This document shows positions 62,678 to 64,000 of a stretch of DNA of 64,000 nucleotides, in pieces. This DNA is from Thereva unica. Taxonomy: Eukaryota > Arthropoda > Insecta > Diptera > Therevidae. How positions within the stretch are numbered: position 1 is the first letter of the stretch; each line of letters opens with the position of its first letter. A program made the position numbers and the translations under genes. Under the pieces are notes generated by a model. It was not told the origin of the DNA, made no database searches, and saw only the letters and a program-made list of their open reading frames with translations. The stretch lies in the NCBI GenBank assembly GCA_949987705.1, contig OX465282.1, positions 60,819,922-60,883,921 on the forward strand, written 5' to 3'.

Positions 62678-63490
62678 TTACAGTCTTTCCCAAGCAATGT
62701 CCGACGTACTTGTAGTTCTATCCTTTTTAGTCTTCAGACGCTCACTCTGTCTAACACCGAGCTTACGTAAAGGAAATGAAAGCATATATTGACCAGATTC
62801 TAGCGGAGAGGGTATTAATATAGACTGTTTCTGGCTCGCTTTTTGTTTTTCACTTTGTTCTAATTCTTCTATATGTTCGCTAGCTTCATCGGCAGTCATA
62901 GCCGTAGGTACAGTATACTGCGTTACACCATCCTCAGCTGTGATTATTTTATAATCTTTTTCACGTGCATTGGGTGCAGATGTTGTTCTTAGTAATTTTG
63001 GTGGGGGCCTTAGAGTTTTTGCTATTCCGCTAGCTGATAATCGTCTTTTAGCGGCTGGTGATAAAGATCTTCTTGGCGGGGTTATGTTATGTGCTTCTTC
63101 AAAGACTTCTTCATCGGTTAGGAAATCCTTTGCTGGTGGTGGTGAAGTCTGTGTTAACACATCATCTTTAAAAATAATTTTCGTTTGTGTGGTACTATCT
63201 CTTAAACTTTTTTGTTTGACATTATGTTCACGTGGCAAGTATAAATTTGTTTCTTTATCAAGAGTTCGTTTGGATTTCCGATTGTGATTTAAAAATGAAA
63301 TTAGTTGGTTTCGATAGCTATACCATTTTTCGGAATCATTCATGTCTTTATTCTGTAGTATTTTATTCATTGCTCTATCAAAAATGGACTGATTTGCAGT
63401 CATTTCAATTTCATCTTTAAGCCTGTTGTAAACCTCTGGCGACAGAAGTAGCATCTTGTTAAGTCCGTTATTTCTATGCATATTTTTCAA
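62678..63490 (-). CDS. Polinton structural/core-associated protein, 270 residues
   Basis: The N-terminal domain has RAMNKILQNKDMNDSEKWYS + YRNQLISFL, a conserved short block seen in many Polinton proteins of unknown role. The middle is Pro/Ser/Thr/Arg-rich and disordered (TPPRRSLSPAAKRRL), and the end is basic (GVRQSERLKTKKDRT). That layout suits a tegument- or core-like protein. Two ATGs lie at codons 1 and 4. It overlaps the upstream gene by 17 bp. Confidence 0.65.
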   Translation of the reverse strand: MKNMHRNNGLNKMLLLSPEVYNRLKDEIEMTANQSIFDRAMNKILQNKDMNDSEKWYSYRNQLISFLNHNRKSKRTLDKETNLYLPREHNVKQKSLRDSTTQTKIIFKDDVLTQTSPPPAKDFLTDEEVFEEAHNITPPRRSLSPAAKRRLSASGIAKTLRPPPKLLRTTSAPNAREKDYKIITAEDGVTQYTVPTAMTADEASEHIEELEQSEKQKASQKQSILIPSPLESGQYMLSFPLRKLGVRQSERLKTKKDRTTSTSDIAWERL

Positions 63491-63827
63491 TTAATGAGCC
63501 GATAACTCCTGATAGTACACTTCCTAATAAAACTGGTAAAAAACCTCCTCGTTGCACTAGTATTTTACGCTGTTTAGCAACAGATCTCTTTGCGCAAATC
63601 AATTTACGCATGTCCTTTTTATACCTACACAGTGAGTTGTAGATATTTCCATGCGGCATGTGGTTACCTTTTAAGGTGTTGAGTGTAATTTCACAAAGAG
63701 TTTTTATAACCTCAGGGTCGGCATTTTGTATGATAGACTTTCTTAGATTTGGTTTAGCCTTCTTAAGGACATATAGCATATGCTTGTTGTCCCTTAATCG
63801 TTTCATTCGTGACGCCATTCTTACCAT
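63474..63827 (-). CDS. Small basic protein with hydrophobic C-terminus, 117 residues
   Basis: Basic N-terminal two thirds (RMKRLRDNKHMLYVLKKAKP, RYKKDMRKLICAKRSVAKQR), then QRGGFLPVLLGSVLSGVIGS + LIEKY, a Gly-Gly followed by an amphipathic or membrane-active helix. This is the layout of adenovirus pVI/pX-like small virion proteins seen in adintoviruses and Polintons. Whether Q-R-G-G is cut by the protease is inference. It overlaps the C-terminus of the ATPase gene by 65 bp. Confidence 0.6.
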   Translation of the reverse strand: MVRMASRMKRLRDNKHMLYVLKKAKPNLRKSIIQNADPEVIKTLCEITLNTLKGNHMPHGNIYNSLCRYKKDMRKLICAKRSVAKQRKILVQRGGFLPVLLGSVLSGVIGSLIEKYA

Positions 63828-64000
63828 TCAAAGAATTTTGTGGACAAAAACAGGTTACAAAGTGTTTATTAAATATATCAGTACGAAACCTTAAGACGTC
63901 GTTAATGTCCTGAGTTAAATCAATTAGCAAATACCCGTAAGGCATTTGAGTTATCTCTTTATATATTCTAACAAGCTCTAAACTATTTTCTGGGTAAATT
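63763..64000 (-). CDS. Packaging ATPase C-terminus, runs off the window edge
   Basis: The last 79 codons of a frame that is still open at 64000: YPENSLELVRIYKEITQMPY, then GYLLIDLTQDINDVLRFRTD. A P-Y-G-Y-L-L-I-D-L segment followed by an R-x-R-T-x-I-F is the typical end of Polinton A32-like ATPases that pump DNA into capsids. The Walker motifs must lie to the right of the window. It is on the strand of the capsid block, upstream of it. Confidence 0.75.
   Translation of the reverse strand, partial: IYPENSLELVRIYKEITQMPYGYLLIDLTQDINDVLRFRTDIFNKHFVTCFCPQNSLNGKNGVTNETIKGQQAYAICP

Larger units (their letters stand above)
55281..64000. mobile_element. Polinton/Maverick or adintovirus-like element, left part (right end outside window)
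   Basis: A contiguous block of genes typical of this class: chromodomain integrase, polymerase-like N-terminus, adenain-type protease, capsid candidate, penton-like protein, core-like proteins and packaging ATPase. Gene density is far higher than in the flanks. The left boundary is not proven. The stretch AGTAATCTGTGGACAAAAG at 55281 starts with AG, as Polinton ends do, and a similar stretch sits 78 bp to its left, so the true terminus may be at either. The other terminal repeat is beyond 64000. Damage to the ATPase piece at 56772 and the short polymerase piece suggest a decayed or rearranged copy, though most other ORFs are open. Confidence 0.85.

Overview
The window looks like a repeat-rich, AT-rich insect (at least arthropod) nuclear genome. 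The evidence is a spliced animal gene with short GT-AG introns, jockey/CR1-, RTE- and R1-type non-LTR retrotransposons, an Ty3/gypsy element, a Helitron with an insect-type 5' end, a tRNA-derived SINE and a Polinton/adintovirus-like element. The species cannot be fixed from sequence alone.

The only convincing host gene is an RNF146/Iduna-type E3 ubiquitin ligase (RING plus WWE domain) on the + strand. It has four exons (23293-23380, 23435-23523, 48702-48855, 48909-49129). Introns 1 and 3 are about 54 bp, but intron 2 is about 25.2 kb and split exactly inside the RING domain. Nearly all of intron 2 that I can identify is transposon: a jockey/CR1-like element (26225-31915) inserted into an RTE-like element, a 185-bp retroposon inserted into that jockey element, a Tc1-like element, a gypsy element (33157-40285) with a hAT-like element in its integrase, a second hAT-like element (44251-46193) loaded with MITEs, Helitron 3' ends, and a SINE.

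Left of the gene (1-23 kb) I find only mobile and repeated DNA: a three-layer MITE nest (1-1002), a broken jockey-like element on the - strand (1043-3830), several MITEs and foldbacks, a 3.1-kb non-autonomous Helitron (10501-13642) carrying a ~118-bp minisatellite, a second 110-130-bp minisatellite (15.9-17.5 kb), a hairpin-unit array (18.67-18.93 kb), a SINE and a TTAA-flanked element.

Right of the gene come more hAT-like elements and MITEs (49.5-55 kb), then from about 55.3 kb to the window edge part of a Polinton/Maverick or adintovirus-like element. It carries an integrase with chromodomain, a broken packaging-ATPase 5' end, an ORF resembling the N-terminal part of a protein-primed DNA polymerase, a pair of distantly similar small proteins, an adenain-type protease, a major capsid protein candidate, a penton-like protein, small basic or core-like proteins and, at the very edge, the C-terminus of a second ATPase gene. 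The morphogenesis genes form a tightly packed - strand block. At least four genes share an identical TATATAAA box just upstream. The far end and the rest of the polymerase lie outside the window or are missing.
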